NCBI RefSeq assembly: GCF_016908325.1
Contig: NZ_JAFBDR010000010.1
Location: forward strand, 1-64,000
DNA from: Aquibacillus albus
GTDB lineage: Bacteria; Bacillota; Bacilli; Bacillales; Amphibacillaceae
DNA: 64,000 nucleotides
Direction: 5' to 3'
The position numbers and the translations under genes were made by a program. The notes beneath the pieces are model-generated. The model searched no databases, was not told where the DNA came from, and saw only the letters and a list, made by a program, of their open reading frames with translations. This document shows, in pieces, positions 47,075 through 55,999 of the stretch; position 1 is the stretch's first letter, and every line of letters begins with the position of its first letter.

Positions 47075-47150
47075 TTTCTTCACCTCAACTGATTATTATA
47101 GCATATCATCTCCATTTTTCATCCTTTTCATTAAAAGGCTCCACCTCAGA

Positions 47151-47183
47151 AACAGGACCGCCTACATTGTAAGCGGTCCTGTT
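47151..47183 (-). terminator. Terminator after the amidase-fold gene
   Basis: Stem AACAGGACCGC / GCGGTCCTGTT; the T-run on the minus strand is short. Confidence 0.65.
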
Positions 47184-47188
47184 GTTAC

Positions 47189-48055
47189 TTATTCACCTAT
47201 CCGGAAAAATTTATACTTTATATCAGGTGTCCAGGCATAAGAATCTTCATAGGACCAGTAACGATGTCTGCTATTCGTTGTATGAGCGTTTACGAGAGGC
47301 ATCCCATTACTATCCTTTTCTACGACAATCGTATTGTGATTCCAACGACCATCCCCTTCAAAGTCATAGCAAATAACATCTCCTGGTATTAAATCCTTTG
47401 GGTCATCCACTTCTTTCCCTTTTAATCCCTGATTAGATCCACTTAAATACCAACGTAGTGCATGAGCAACAGCCCAGCTATAGCTCCAGTTATTATTTTC
47501 GTACCACCAGCCACTCCCTCTATTTGGAGCTCCCCTCATCGGTGCCCCACCTGCATGTAAACATTGGGAAACATAATTTGTACAATCAACATCAAAGTCT
47601 TTATATGCTGGATTATGATCATTCCACCATCTTTCAGCATATTGAACGGCCGCTCTACGGTCATATTCAAATCTCATAGGTTGACTTTCTTCTTGAACCA
47701 ACGGGTCTATCGTTGGAGTTGTTTCCTCTTGTACAGCTGGCTTGATTTCCTCGTCTTCGATTAATATATCTTTATAAAAAATGGCTCGATGTATTCGTTC
47801 TTCTTCCTCATGATAATAAGAAGTTTCCCCTTGCTTCACAAAAAATGTAACCCCTAACTTATAATCGACCTTTATTTCATCATTATCTGCCTCGTGATTA
47901 TCTAGGATTATCCCTTTTCCTCTAATTCTAGGAATCTTATTTCCTCTACTTTCAAGCTTTTGCTTTTTTTTACTAATCCAACTCGGTAGCCTATCTTCTT
48001 TATTTGAATCCAAATGGTTATACCAGTATTGTTGTAATTGTTCTCCAAATCCCAT
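47189..48055 (-). CDS. Amidase_6-domain protein
   Basis: A 288-residue protein. Residues ~1-125 are a charged, poorly conserved N-terminal part with no signal peptide visible. Residues ~130-285 match the Amidase_6 (NlpC/P60-like) fold: YAERWWNDHNPAY, the catalytic Cys in DCTNYVSQCL and His in WNHNTIVVE. Relatives are thought to be cell-wall-related amidases, yet this one lacks an export signal. ATG at 48055 has AAGGAG eight bases upstream. Confidence 0.83.
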   Translation of the reverse strand: MGFGEQLQQYWYNHLDSNKEDRLPSWISKKKQKLESRGNKIPRIRGKGIILDNHEADNDEIKVDYKLGVTFFVKQGETSYYHEEEERIHRAIFYKDILIEDEEIKPAVQEETTPTIDPLVQEESQPMRFEYDRRAAVQYAERWWNDHNPAYKDFDVDCTNYVSQCLHAGGAPMRGAPNRGSGWWYENNNWSYSWAVAHALRWYLSGSNQGLKGKEVDDPKDLIPGDVICYDFEGDGRWNHNTIVVEKDSNGMPLVNAHTTNSRHRYWSYEDSYAWTPDIKYKFFRIGE

Positions 48056-48179
48056 TTTCATCACTCCTTCATACCAATCCTATGAAATATGGAATAGGAG
48101 AATGATTGAAAATAAGCTGATTTAAGAAAATGGTTCATTTTTTATGCGTTGACGAAAGAGGTGCTTTACACGATAGTAC

Positions 48180-48710
48180 TTATCTTTTTTTATTTACCAC
48201 CGGTGCATGTTCCAGGTGCAGCAGCTGCTGCTTTCTTTCCAAACCACCATTATAACCAACTAATGATCCGTCACTACCGATAATTCGATGACAGGGGACC
48301 AGAATAACGATTGGATTTTTGTTTACTGCCCCACCAACTGCTCGAACTGCTTTCGGTTTTTGAATAGATTCAGCGATATTTTTATAGGATTTGGTTTCCC
48401 CATGGGGAACTTGATCAATTAGTGCCTGCCAAACCTTTTGTTGAAAGGGTGTCCCTACTAAGTGAAGTTCCGTGGTAAACATTTTTCGATTGCCCGAAAA
48501 ATATTCCATTAATTGTTGTTTTTCCTCTTTCAATAGTGACTCGTCTTTCATAAATTTAGAACCAATCGAAAATCGATCTGCCCATGTTTGAACAACAGGA
48601 AACACTTCATTCATCGAACCAAAGTCGACCCTACACAACCCTTGATTCGATTTAATCATTGTAATAGGACCAATCGCTGTTTCTACCTCATCATAATACA
48701 AAAATCCCAA
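48180..48710 (-). CDS. ogt: Methylated-DNA--protein-cysteine methyltransferase
   Basis: A 176-residue O6-alkylguanine-DNA alkyltransferase: N-terminal ribonuclease-H-like domain and C-terminal HTH domain with the acceptor-cysteine motif PCHRIIG (~144) and an arginine finger in KAVRAVG. It repairs O6-methylguanine by suicidal alkyl transfer. TTG start with AAGGGA upstream. It complements the inactive ATL relative at 539-838. Confidence 0.93.
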   Translation of the reverse strand: MGFLYYDEVETAIGPITMIKSNQGLCRVDFGSMNEVFPVVQTWADRFSIGSKFMKDESLLKEEKQQLMEYFSGNRKMFTTELHLVGTPFQQKVWQALIDQVPHGETKSYKNIAESIQKPKAVRAVGGAVNKNPIVILVPCHRIIGSDGSLVGYNGGLERKQQLLHLEHAPVVNKKR

Positions 48711-48804
48711 CTAAATCCCTTCTTTACTTTGAACTCATCGTGTCATGAGGAAAATTACTCGGATGTTGACGATGGCAATAATTCCCCTTTGATTTACCGA
48801 AAAG

Positions 48805-49944
48805 CTAAACCGGTTGAAACTGAAGTCCTTTTTCCATTTCTTTTAGGACATCCTCATCCTTCTCTTTTTGTCTTACTCTTTCGATTGCTGCAAAGCCTTC
48901 TTTTGTTCCAATTTTCCCAATCGCCCATGCCGCAGTTCCACGAATAACTGGACGAGGATCCTTCTCCATTAGTTCGATCAATTGGTCTACTGCTGATTCT
49001 TCTTTGTAATGTGCTAAAGCAAGAATCGCATTTCGTTGGAGTGGTTTTTTACCACGCCATGAACCTGCCATGTATCCAAACTTTGCTTTAAACTCTTTAT
49101 TGGATATCGTTAACAGAGGCATCAATCTCGGTTTCACCAATTCTGGATCTGGTTCAAATTCTGGATGGTTGTGGAAATCTACGTTTTTGTTTTTCGGACA
49201 TACGACCTGACATGTGTCAAATCCATACAAATGATTCCCAATTTTTCCTCTATATTCATCAGGTAAGAAGCCCTTTGTTTGGGTTAGAAATGCAAGGCAT
49301 TTTTGTGAATTCAACCGGCCACCCTCGACTAAAGCCCCTGTTGGACAAGAATCAATGCATTTGGTACATTCGCCGCATCCTTCCTCCTCACTAATTGGCT
49401 GATCAGGTGGAAAGGGAACATTGGTAATCATTTCTCCTAAATAGACATAGGAACCGAATTCAGGCGTAATAATCGCGCAATTTTTCCCGCTAAAGCCAAT
49501 TCCGGCACGTTCAGCTACGGCACGATCGGATAATTCTCCAGTATCCACCATTGGTTTGTATTCAAATCCATCCAGCTTTGCTTCTAAAAACTTTCCGAGC
49601 TTCTCCAATTTATCTCGTAACACATGATGATAGTCTTTTCCCCAAGAAGCCCGGGCAAAAACTCCTCGCCGATCCCCTTTTACACTTTTCGGTGGATTTT
49701 TCATACGAGAGGGATATGCAAGTGCTATTGCGATGATTGACTGTGCTTCAGGCATTAAACGAACGGGTTGTGTTCGTTCTTCAATCGTTCCCTTTTCAAA
49801 TCCTGACTGAAAGCCTGATTCCTGCTGAAGCTTTAAGCGTGATTTTAATTCCGAAAACTCATCCACAGACGCAAATCCTATTTTGTCAATTCCAATCTGT
49901 TTACTATATTCGATTATTTCTTGTTTCAGGGTTTCGTAAGCCAT
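48805..49944 (-). CDS. queG: Epoxyqueuosine reductase
   Basis: A 379-residue QueG. The N-terminal cobalamin-binding region includes SWGKDYHHVLRDKL; the two [4Fe-4S] motifs are CGECTKCIDSCPTGAL (~187) and CDTCQVVCPKN (~236); and the C-terminal ~100 residues form HEAT-like repeats that hold tRNA. It performs the last step of queuosine synthesis. ATG at 49944 has AGGAGGGG upstream; the longer start at 49980 does not. Confidence 0.94.
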   Translation of the reverse strand: MAYETLKQEIIEYSKQIGIDKIGFASVDEFSELKSRLKLQQESGFQSGFEKGTIEERTQPVRLMPEAQSIIAIALAYPSRMKNPPKSVKGDRRGVFARASWGKDYHHVLRDKLEKLGKFLEAKLDGFEYKPMVDTGELSDRAVAERAGIGFSGKNCAIITPEFGSYVYLGEMITNVPFPPDQPISEEEGCGECTKCIDSCPTGALVEGGRLNSQKCLAFLTQTKGFLPDEYRGKIGNHLYGFDTCQVVCPKNKNVDFHNHPEFEPDPELVKPRLMPLLTISNKEFKAKFGYMAGSWRGKKPLQRNAILALAHYKEESAVDQLIELMEKDPRPVIRGTAAWAIGKIGTKEGFAAIERVRQKEKDEDVLKEMEKGLQFQPV

Positions 49945-49981
49945 TGCATACCCCTCCTTTCTATTCATTAGCTTGTGCAAC

Positions 49982-51694
49982 TTACTTCGCGGATATATCT
50001 TTTACTTTTGCTGTTCTAATTCGGTTGAGTGTTGCTGCTATCTCAAATCTTCTTGGTCTAGCTAGTTCACCAGGATGTTGATCTGGAAACGGCGCAAAGG
50101 ACCCGAGTCCCTTTTCTTCCATTTGATTCTCGATTTGATCCAATAACTGCGATAAAGGCATTTCACGTTTCAGCATTCCCTTTTTATCTAGGAATTGGAT
50201 GATTTCAGCAATCATTCTCGTTTGCGAACTATCAATTAACTGCTCTACATAATGGAGGGAAATATCAGTTCTTCCCATGATAATCGTAGTTAAACCTTTT
50301 GCTTGAACCTTCGACTTTTTACCTCTTCTTGTTTGTAAACTGTTTGGTAAAAATTGGCGACTTGGCAAGCTTCCGAAGCCTGATTTGTACTCACGTCTAG
50401 CCGTAGGGTACTTGTCTGCAATTTGTTTTGCTTTTTCAGTAACGTTGTGCGGTAAATATTGATCCATCATAATAACATGGTCCGCTACATCAAAATAGTC
50501 ACCAGAACCACCCATGACTAATACAGTAGAAATATCTAATTCATCTCTCATTTGTTGAATTTTATCGATAAACGGTGTGATAGGTTCCTTTTCCTTCACT
50601 ACTAATTCCTGCATGCGACCATCACGGATCATAAAATTCGTCGCACTGGTATCCTCATCAATGAGCACACTTGTTGCACCTGACTCTAACGCTTCAACGA
50701 CATTTGCAGCTTGAGAAGTACTACCACTAGCGTTTTCCGTAGTAAATCTTTTCGTATCCTGTTTATGAGGGAGATCATTGATAAAAGCAGATATATCTAC
50801 ATTCGTCACTTGTCTACCATCTTCTGCGCGAACCTTAGCCGCTTTCGGGTCTGTTAAAACATACTCACGGCCATCTCCATGAATATGATGATACACCCCC
50901 CGTTCAACAGCATTCAACAGGGTACTTTTACCATGGTATCCACCACCGACGATAAGCGTGACACCTTTTTTAATGGCCATACCCGTTAACGGTTGTTCAC
51001 GATATGGAATATCAATCGATACTCGGTCTTCTACTGGACTTTCAAAAGGAATCGCGCTTTTTAATGGCTTGTCACTCACGCCACTTTGTCTAGGTAAAAT
51101 AGCACCATCAGCGATAAAGGACACCCAGCCATTTTCATTCATTTGCTGTCGAATGACTTGATGCTGTTCTGCTAGTTGTACTACCTGATCGATTTCTGAG
51201 TCTTTTAATGTAAAAATTGACTGACTCATGATGTTAGGAATCGCTTGGAAAAAAATCTTCTCTGCTTCCTTGCCATTAATTCTCCGACCATTAGCAGGTA
51301 ATCCGACAGACAGACAAATGGTAATATGATTTGGATCAATGCTGACAGCGGTTCGTTCCAGAATTTGTTGTCCGGGACAATCAATCGCAATCATTCCACT
51401 TTTTCCCGATCCCTTACCTTGAATTGCATTGTTATCAATTGCAGATGCGACATATCGGGCAATTAAGTCCTCGACATACGTGCGTTTATGCTTTTCTGTT
51501 TTCCATTCATCTTTTACCTTACGATAGGCTTCTGGAATAATAATTCTTATTTTGGACGGGGAAGCAAAAGGGTCCCCCTGAACGTAATCAACGATTAATT
51601 CAAAACGATGAAAGGAATATCTTCCTTGAATTGATTTATAAGCTTTATAACCTTTTCCGTCTACTTGGCTTAATAGCTTTTGTAATTGTTTCAT
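49982..51694 (-). CDS. ABC-ATPase domain protein (PF09818 family)
   Basis: A 570-residue predicted ATPase. The P-loop reads GGGYHGKSTLLNAVE (~244) and a Walker-B-like stretch SVLIDEDTSATNFMIRD lies near 320; the rest is rich in family-specific motifs. No transmembrane helices. Its role is unknown. ATG at 51694 is six bases after AGGTGA. It lies 37 nt before queG and may be co-transcribed. Confidence 0.87.
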   Translation of the reverse strand: MKQLQKLLSQVDGKGYKAYKSIQGRYSFHRFELIVDYVQGDPFASPSKIRIIIPEAYRKVKDEWKTEKHKRTYVEDLIARYVASAIDNNAIQGKGSGKSGMIAIDCPGQQILERTAVSIDPNHITICLSVGLPANGRRINGKEAEKIFFQAIPNIMSQSIFTLKDSEIDQVVQLAEQHQVIRQQMNENGWVSFIADGAILPRQSGVSDKPLKSAIPFESPVEDRVSIDIPYREQPLTGMAIKKGVTLIVGGGYHGKSTLLNAVERGVYHHIHGDGREYVLTDPKAAKVRAEDGRQVTNVDISAFINDLPHKQDTKRFTTENASGSTSQAANVVEALESGATSVLIDEDTSATNFMIRDGRMQELVVKEKEPITPFIDKIQQMRDELDISTVLVMGGSGDYFDVADHVIMMDQYLPHNVTEKAKQIADKYPTARREYKSGFGSLPSRQFLPNSLQTRRGKKSKVQAKGLTTIIMGRTDISLHYVEQLIDSSQTRMIAEIIQFLDKKGMLKREMPLSQLLDQIENQMEEKGLGSFAPFPDQHPGELARPRRFEIAATLNRIRTAKVKDISAK

Positions 51695-51826
51695 TGCCAT
51701 TCACCTCTATATATATCATTGCTTTACATAAGCATAGGATACAACCTGTCTCCGAGTTGATTCAAGCAATCAAGATATACAGGCAAATTTTGAAAAGCTG
51801 AGCAAGACTTTTCTACACAATTAAAA

Positions 51827-51868
51827 AACGCAATGCTTCATTGTTATTCAACGAAACACTGCGTTGCT
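51827..51868 (-). terminator. Terminator after tRNA-Gly
   Basis: Stem AACGCAGTGTTTCGTTG / CAATGAAGCATTGCGTT with scattered mismatches, followed on the minus strand by TTTTTTAATT. Confidence 0.85.
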
Positions 51869-51878
51869 CACATAATTA

Positions 51879-51952
51879 TGGAGCGGGTGAAGGGAATCGA
51901 ACCCTCGACATCAGCTTGGAAGGCTGAGGTTTTACCACTAAACTACACCCGC
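51879..51952 (-). tRNA. tRNA-Gly (anticodon TCC)
   Basis: A complete 74-nt cloverleaf with encoded CCA on the minus strand: acceptor GCGGGTG / CACCCGC, D-arm GTTTAGTGGTAAAAC, anticodon arm with loop CTTCCAA (anticodon TCC), and T-arm GAGGGTTCGATTCCCTT. Its 5' half is duplicated upstream at 52079-52109. Confidence 0.97.
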
Positions 51953-52078
51953 ATTTGGGATGATTACTATTTATTTGGTTGGCGTACGCGCTTTTCATGT
52001 CCCTGCATCTTCTAGCTAATTCATAGTTGATTATGCTTCGGGACAACTCGTAGCTTATTCGGTGGATGTATTGCTCGT

Positions 52079-52125
52079 GGCTGAGGTTTTACCACTAAAC
52101 TACACCCGCTTTTAGGATGATTACT
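52079..52125 (-). pseudogene. Duplicated 5' half of tRNA-Gly plus flank
   Basis: Bases 52079-52109 match 51922-51952 exactly (31 nt, from the acceptor 5' strand into the anticodon stem). The next 16 bases of upstream flank match with two differences. The anticodon loop, T-arm and 3' acceptor are missing. It may be a remnant of an unequal tandem duplication or an integration scar. Confidence 0.85.
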
Positions 52126-52246
52126 TACTGTAGAACTTGTTTTATTTGATGTGATGTTAAATAGTATAACAATTCAACCAAAAGTATGCAACCGGATTTT
52201 CAGATTTTTTGTCGAAAAGAATTTTTCAAAAAAATTGCTATCGCTG

Positions 52247-52274
52247 TTGACTTTTTTTACTAAAGGAATATAAT
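52247..52274 (+). promoter_or_regulatory. Sigma-A promoter of mntABCD
   Basis: TTGACT, 16-nt spacer, TATAAT. The last base of the -10 element begins the first MntR box. Confidence 0.8.
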
Positions 52275-52290
52275 TTGCCTTAAGGAAACT
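52274..52290 (+). promoter_or_regulatory. MntR box 1
   Basis: TTTGCCTTAAGGAAACT matches the B. subtilis MntR operator almost exactly. It lies over the transcription start. Confidence 0.88.
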
Positions 52291-52379
52291 TTTTAAATCT
52301 AAGAAAAAACATTTAGTTTTGTCATAAAATTATGGTTATTACCATATTTATATATATCCACTATTTTTTTAAACTATTT

Positions 52380-52396
52380 TTTGCCTTAGGTAAACT
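52380..52396 (+). promoter_or_regulatory. MntR box 2
   Basis: TTTGCCTTAGGTAAACT, just upstream of the mntA ribosome binding site. It differs from box 1 by two bases. Confidence 0.8.
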
Positions 52397-52418
52397 TTTT
52401 TAAGAGGAGGAAATATTC

Positions 52419-53348
52419 ATGAAACATTTATTTTTAAGTTTTTTGAGTTTAATCATTATCGGGGTAGTTGGTTGTTCCGCCGAAACAGGAAATTCGGAAA
52501 ACAACGATTCCGGCACCATTCACGTCGTTACGACTATTGCACAAATTGGAGATGTTGCAAAAAACATTGGAGGAGAATACGTAAAAGTTGAGAGCATCAT
52601 GGGGCCTGGTGTCGACCCTCACTTGTACAATGCGGTTCAAGGTGATATTCAAAAAATGGATAACGCAGATATCATCTTTTATAACGGTTTACATTTAGAG
52701 GGACAAATGGGTGAAATTTTTGAGGAGATGGAACAAAACAAACCAACGGTAGCTGTTGCAGAAAAACTTTCACCTGATCAGCTATTAGCGGATCCCGAAA
52801 GTCCAGATATTCCTGATCCACACGTTTGGTTTGATATTACACTATGGAAAAATACGGCAACAGTAATCAGAGATAGCTTGATTGAATTAGATCCAGATAA
52901 CGAAGAGTATTATATAGAAAATACAAATACCTATTTAGCAGAGTTAGATGAGCTGCATGAATATGCCAACGATAGATTTGAAGAAATCCCTGAAGAAAGC
53001 CGTGTGCTTGTTACGGCTCATGATGCATTTAACTACTTTGGAGAAGCGTACGGATTTGAAGTCATTGGGTTACAAGGATTAAGTACCGATTCCGATTATG
53101 GGGTAAGTGATATCCAACGAATCATTGATGTACTCGTTGAACGAAATATTAAAGGGGTTTTTGTAGAAAGCAGTGTATCGGAACGTTCGATTAATGCTGT
53201 TGTCGAAGGTGCCAATGAAGAAGGACATCAGGTATCAATCGGCGGAGAACTTTATTCAGATGCAATGGGAGAAGAAGGCACGGAAGAAGGAACGTATATT
53301 GGTATGTTCAGACATAATGTCGATACCATTGTTGAATCTCTTAAATAA
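52419..53348 (+). CDS. mntA: Manganese ABC transporter substrate-binding lipoprotein
   Basis: A 309-residue cluster A-I (ZnuA/TroA-type) binding protein with lipobox VVGC (Cys ~19). Metal ligands are His in GVDPHLYN (~67), His in DPHVWFD (~133), Glu near 200 and a C-terminal Asp. Mn over Zn specificity is inferred from the MntR boxes and the absence of a His-rich loop. AGGAGG is six bases before ATG. It is the first gene of mntABCD. Confidence 0.93.
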   Translation: MKHLFLSFLSLIIIGVVGCSAETGNSENNDSGTIHVVTTIAQIGDVAKNIGGEYVKVESIMGPGVDPHLYNAVQGDIQKMDNADIIFYNGLHLEGQMGEIFEEMEQNKPTVAVAEKLSPDQLLADPESPDIPDPHVWFDITLWKNTATVIRDSLIELDPDNEEYYIENTNTYLAELDELHEYANDRFEEIPEESRVLVTAHDAFNYFGEAYGFEVIGLQGLSTDSDYGVSDIQRIIDVLVERNIKGVFVESSVSERSINAVVEGANEEGHQVSIGGELYSDAMGEEGTEEGTYIGMFRHNVDTIVESLK

Positions 53349-53360
53349 GGAGGAATGAAC

Positions 53361-54113
53361 ATGATTGCTTTATCGGTTAATAACTTAACGGTTACGTATG
53401 ATAAACAGCCTGCATTAGAAAATGTTTCATTTGCAGTCCCAGAGGGATCACTAACTGGAATTATCGGCCCGAATGGCGCTGGTAAATCCACACTAATTAA
53501 ATCCATCTTACAGCTACTGCCTACTTTATCCGGGAGTGTAGAAGTTTTTGATGAGCCTTACAAAAAGCAAAAAAAGATCATTGGCTACGTACCACAACGA
53601 AGCGAAGTTGATTGGGATTTTCCAACGAATGCATTAGATGTTGTATTGATGGGGCGTTACAGGCATATCGGCTGGTTTAAAAGGGCTAACAAAAAAGAAA
53701 TCGAATGGGGTAAAACCTGCTTAGCCAAAGTAGGAATGGCAGACTATGCAAATCGTCAAATCAGCCAATTATCAGGTGGACAGCAGCAGCGTGTATTTTT
53801 AGCACGTGCGCTGGCACAGGATGCGAGAATATATTTTATGGATGAACCATTTGCAGGTGTGGATGCAGCCACTGAAAAAGCAATCATTCAATTAATGAAG
53901 GATTGGAAATCAGAGGGAAAGACCGTTCTCGTTGTGCACCATGATTTACAAACCGTTGAGGATTATTTCGACCATGTACTATTGCTAAACAAAACGCCGA
54001 TTCAGTATGGAGAAACGCAAAAAGTATTTACGTTGAGTAATTTAGAAAGAGCTTATGGTGGAAAAATCGCTTTCTTAGATAAAAGCCCAGTGGTACCGCA
54101 GGGGGCAGAATAA
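53361..54113 (+). CDS. mntB: Manganese ABC transporter ATP-binding protein
   Basis: A 250-residue ABC ATPase: Walker A GPNGAGKST, signature LSGGQQQR, Walker B IYFMDEP and H-loop VVHHD. ATG at 53361 has AAGGAGG seven bases upstream; the ATG at 53355 is too close. Twelve bases separate it from mntA. Confidence 0.94.
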   Translation: MIALSVNNLTVTYDKQPALENVSFAVPEGSLTGIIGPNGAGKSTLIKSILQLLPTLSGSVEVFDEPYKKQKKIIGYVPQRSEVDWDFPTNALDVVLMGRYRHIGWFKRANKKEIEWGKTCLAKVGMADYANRQISQLSGGQQQRVFLARALAQDARIYFMDEPFAGVDAATEKAIIQLMKDWKSEGKTVLVVHHDLQTVEDYFDHVLLLNKTPIQYGETQKVFTLSNLERAYGGKIAFLDKSPVVPQGAE

Positions 54114-54114
54114 A

Positions 54115-54978
54115 ATGGATTTCAACCTATTTTCCAGCGCAAATTTCCAATGGGTATTTTTCGGCAGCTTATTACTTGGATTTGCCAATGGAGTGATTGG
54201 AAGTTTTGTATTATTAAAGAAACAGAGTTTAATCAGTGATGCAATGGCTCATGCTGCCCTGCCAGGTGTATGCCTCATGTTTATTATCTTTGAAATAAAA
54301 TCAATACCGCTATTCTTGATCGGGGCAACAATCACTAGCTTAATAGCAACACACTTTATCCAGTCGATTGTCAAACACTCCAGAATAAAAACTGATGCAG
54401 CCATTGGTATTATTATATCGGTGTTTTTCGGCTTCGGTATTGTGTTATTAACTTACATTCAACAAAATTCAAGCGGAAACCAGGCTGGTCTTGATTCATT
54501 TATATTCGGTCAGGCAGCATCGCTTGTTCGAAGTGATGTGCAGTTGATAACGATTGGCTCTCTTATTTTAGTGATTGTCACAACACTATTTTTTAAAGAA
54601 TTTAAGATTAGTATTTTTGATCCACAATTTGCGAGAGGAATTGGATTACCGGTTTCTTTTTTCAACGGATTATTGTTAGCTCTAGTCGTCGGTGCTGTTG
54701 TGATTGGTATCCAAATGGTAGGAGTCGTACTAATCGCGGCTTTATTAATTACACCTCCACTAGCAGCAAAATATTGGACAGAAAAACTGGGAATGATGGC
54801 ACTTTTAGCAGGTATTTTTGGAGCAATATCCGGCGTTTCTGGTGCTGTACTCAGTTCAGTAATAAATGATTTACCAACCGGTCCAATGATTGTATTATGT
54901 GCATCCGTCATCTTCTTTTTCTCATTATTGTTTGGCAGTAAAAAAGGCATGGCAGTAAAGGTGGTGAGACAGCTATGA
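54115..54978 (+). CDS. mntC: Manganese ABC transporter permease
   Basis: A 287-residue ABC-3 family permease with about eight helices (FANGVIGSFVLLKKQSLISDAMAHAALPG is the signature). It starts one base after the mntB stop codon and overlaps mntD by four bases. Confidence 0.92.
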   Translation: MDFNLFSSANFQWVFFGSLLLGFANGVIGSFVLLKKQSLISDAMAHAALPGVCLMFIIFEIKSIPLFLIGATITSLIATHFIQSIVKHSRIKTDAAIGIIISVFFGFGIVLLTYIQQNSSGNQAGLDSFIFGQAASLVRSDVQLITIGSLILVIVTTLFFKEFKISIFDPQFARGIGLPVSFFNGLLLALVVGAVVIGIQMVGVVLIAALLITPPLAAKYWTEKLGMMALLAGIFGAISGVSGAVLSSVINDLPTGPMIVLCASVIFFFSLLFGSKKGMAVKVVRQL

Positions 54979-55850
54979 CCTACACACTTTGGATTATCCT
55001 AACCGGTAGTTTAGTTGGATTAACCTGTGGGGTGACTGGATCATTATTAGTCTTACGGAAGATGTCCATGATTGCTGACGCCATAAGTCATACGGTGTTG
55101 TTAGGGATTGTTGGGGCATTCTTTGTCAGTCAATCTCTAAATGGATTACCAATGCTAATCGGAGCAGGCGTTGTAGGAATACTAACAGCTTTCTTTGTGG
55201 AATCATTACATTCCTCCGGGGTACAATCAGATGCTGCTATCGGAGTAGTTTTCACCTCTTTGTTCGCACTCGGGGTCGTATTGATTTCCTTTATAGGTGA
55301 TCAAGTACACCTAGATACGAAGCACGCTCTAATGGGAGAAATAACATTTGTACCTTGGAATACGTTACAAATCAATGGTGTGAACTATGGTCCCATTGCG
55401 GTATGGATGTTAGGAATCGTATTGATTTTAAATCTATTTTTAATATGGATTTTTTATAAAGAAATTAAAATTTCTACCTTTGATCCACAGTATGCAAAAC
55501 TTATTGGGGTACCTGTCGTATTTGTTCACTACCTACTAATGACAATGGTTTCACTTTCAACGGTTGCGTCATTTGATAGTGTTGGAGCCATTCTTGTTGT
55601 GGCCATGCTGATTGTGCCTGGGGCGACTGCTTATTTACTAACCGACCGCTTTTTCCCATTGTTACTATTAAGTGGCGGGATAGGAATTCTCTCTGCCTTA
55701 ATCGGTTACGGGTTTGCTGCTTATTGGAATGTTTCTGTTTCAGGATCGATGGCTAGTGCATCCGGTGTACTATTCTTATTCGCCTTTCTTTTCAGCCCTA
55801 AACACGGGGTGATTGTAAGAAAAATTAAAAATAAACAATATGCATCCTAA
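54975..55850 (+). CDS. mntD: Manganese ABC transporter permease, second subunit
   Basis: A 291-residue ABC-3 permease homologous to MntC (LTCGVTGSLLVLRKMSMIADAISHTVL). B. subtilis mntABCD also has two permeases. The ATG overlaps the mntC stop codon (ATGA). The operon ends in the GGGGTCAGACCCC-type hairpin. Confidence 0.92.
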   Translation: MTYTLWIILTGSLVGLTCGVTGSLLVLRKMSMIADAISHTVLLGIVGAFFVSQSLNGLPMLIGAGVVGILTAFFVESLHSSGVQSDAAIGVVFTSLFALGVVLISFIGDQVHLDTKHALMGEITFVPWNTLQINGVNYGPIAVWMLGIVLILNLFLIWIFYKEIKISTFDPQYAKLIGVPVVFVHYLLMTMVSLSTVASFDSVGAILVVAMLIVPGATAYLLTDRFFPLLLLSGGIGILSALIGYGFAAYWNVSVSGSMASASGVLFLFAFLFSPKHGVIVRKIKNKQYAS

Positions 55851-55892
55851 GGGGTCAGACCCCCGCTTTTACCTGCGGGGGTCTGACCCCTT
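55849..55892 (+). terminator. Terminator built from two GGGGTCAGACCCC repeats
   Basis: A perfect 18-bp stem AAGGGGTCAGACCCCCGC / GCGGGGGTCTGACCCCTT with an 8-nt loop. It begins at the last bases of mntD. Copies 2 and 3 of the window-wide palindrome. Confidence 0.88.
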
Positions 55893-55999
55893 CGACTATT
55901 ATATTATGAAACAATTTATTTATTTTTCATACAAATTATAAAGAAGAGTTTGTTATAATATAGTTTAATTGGTTATTTCGGATATGAGGGGGACTAGAA

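Noticed and set aside
51833-52015. 60-codon ORF through the tRNA gene
   Set aside because: It is a chance frame across tRNA-Gly and its terminator.
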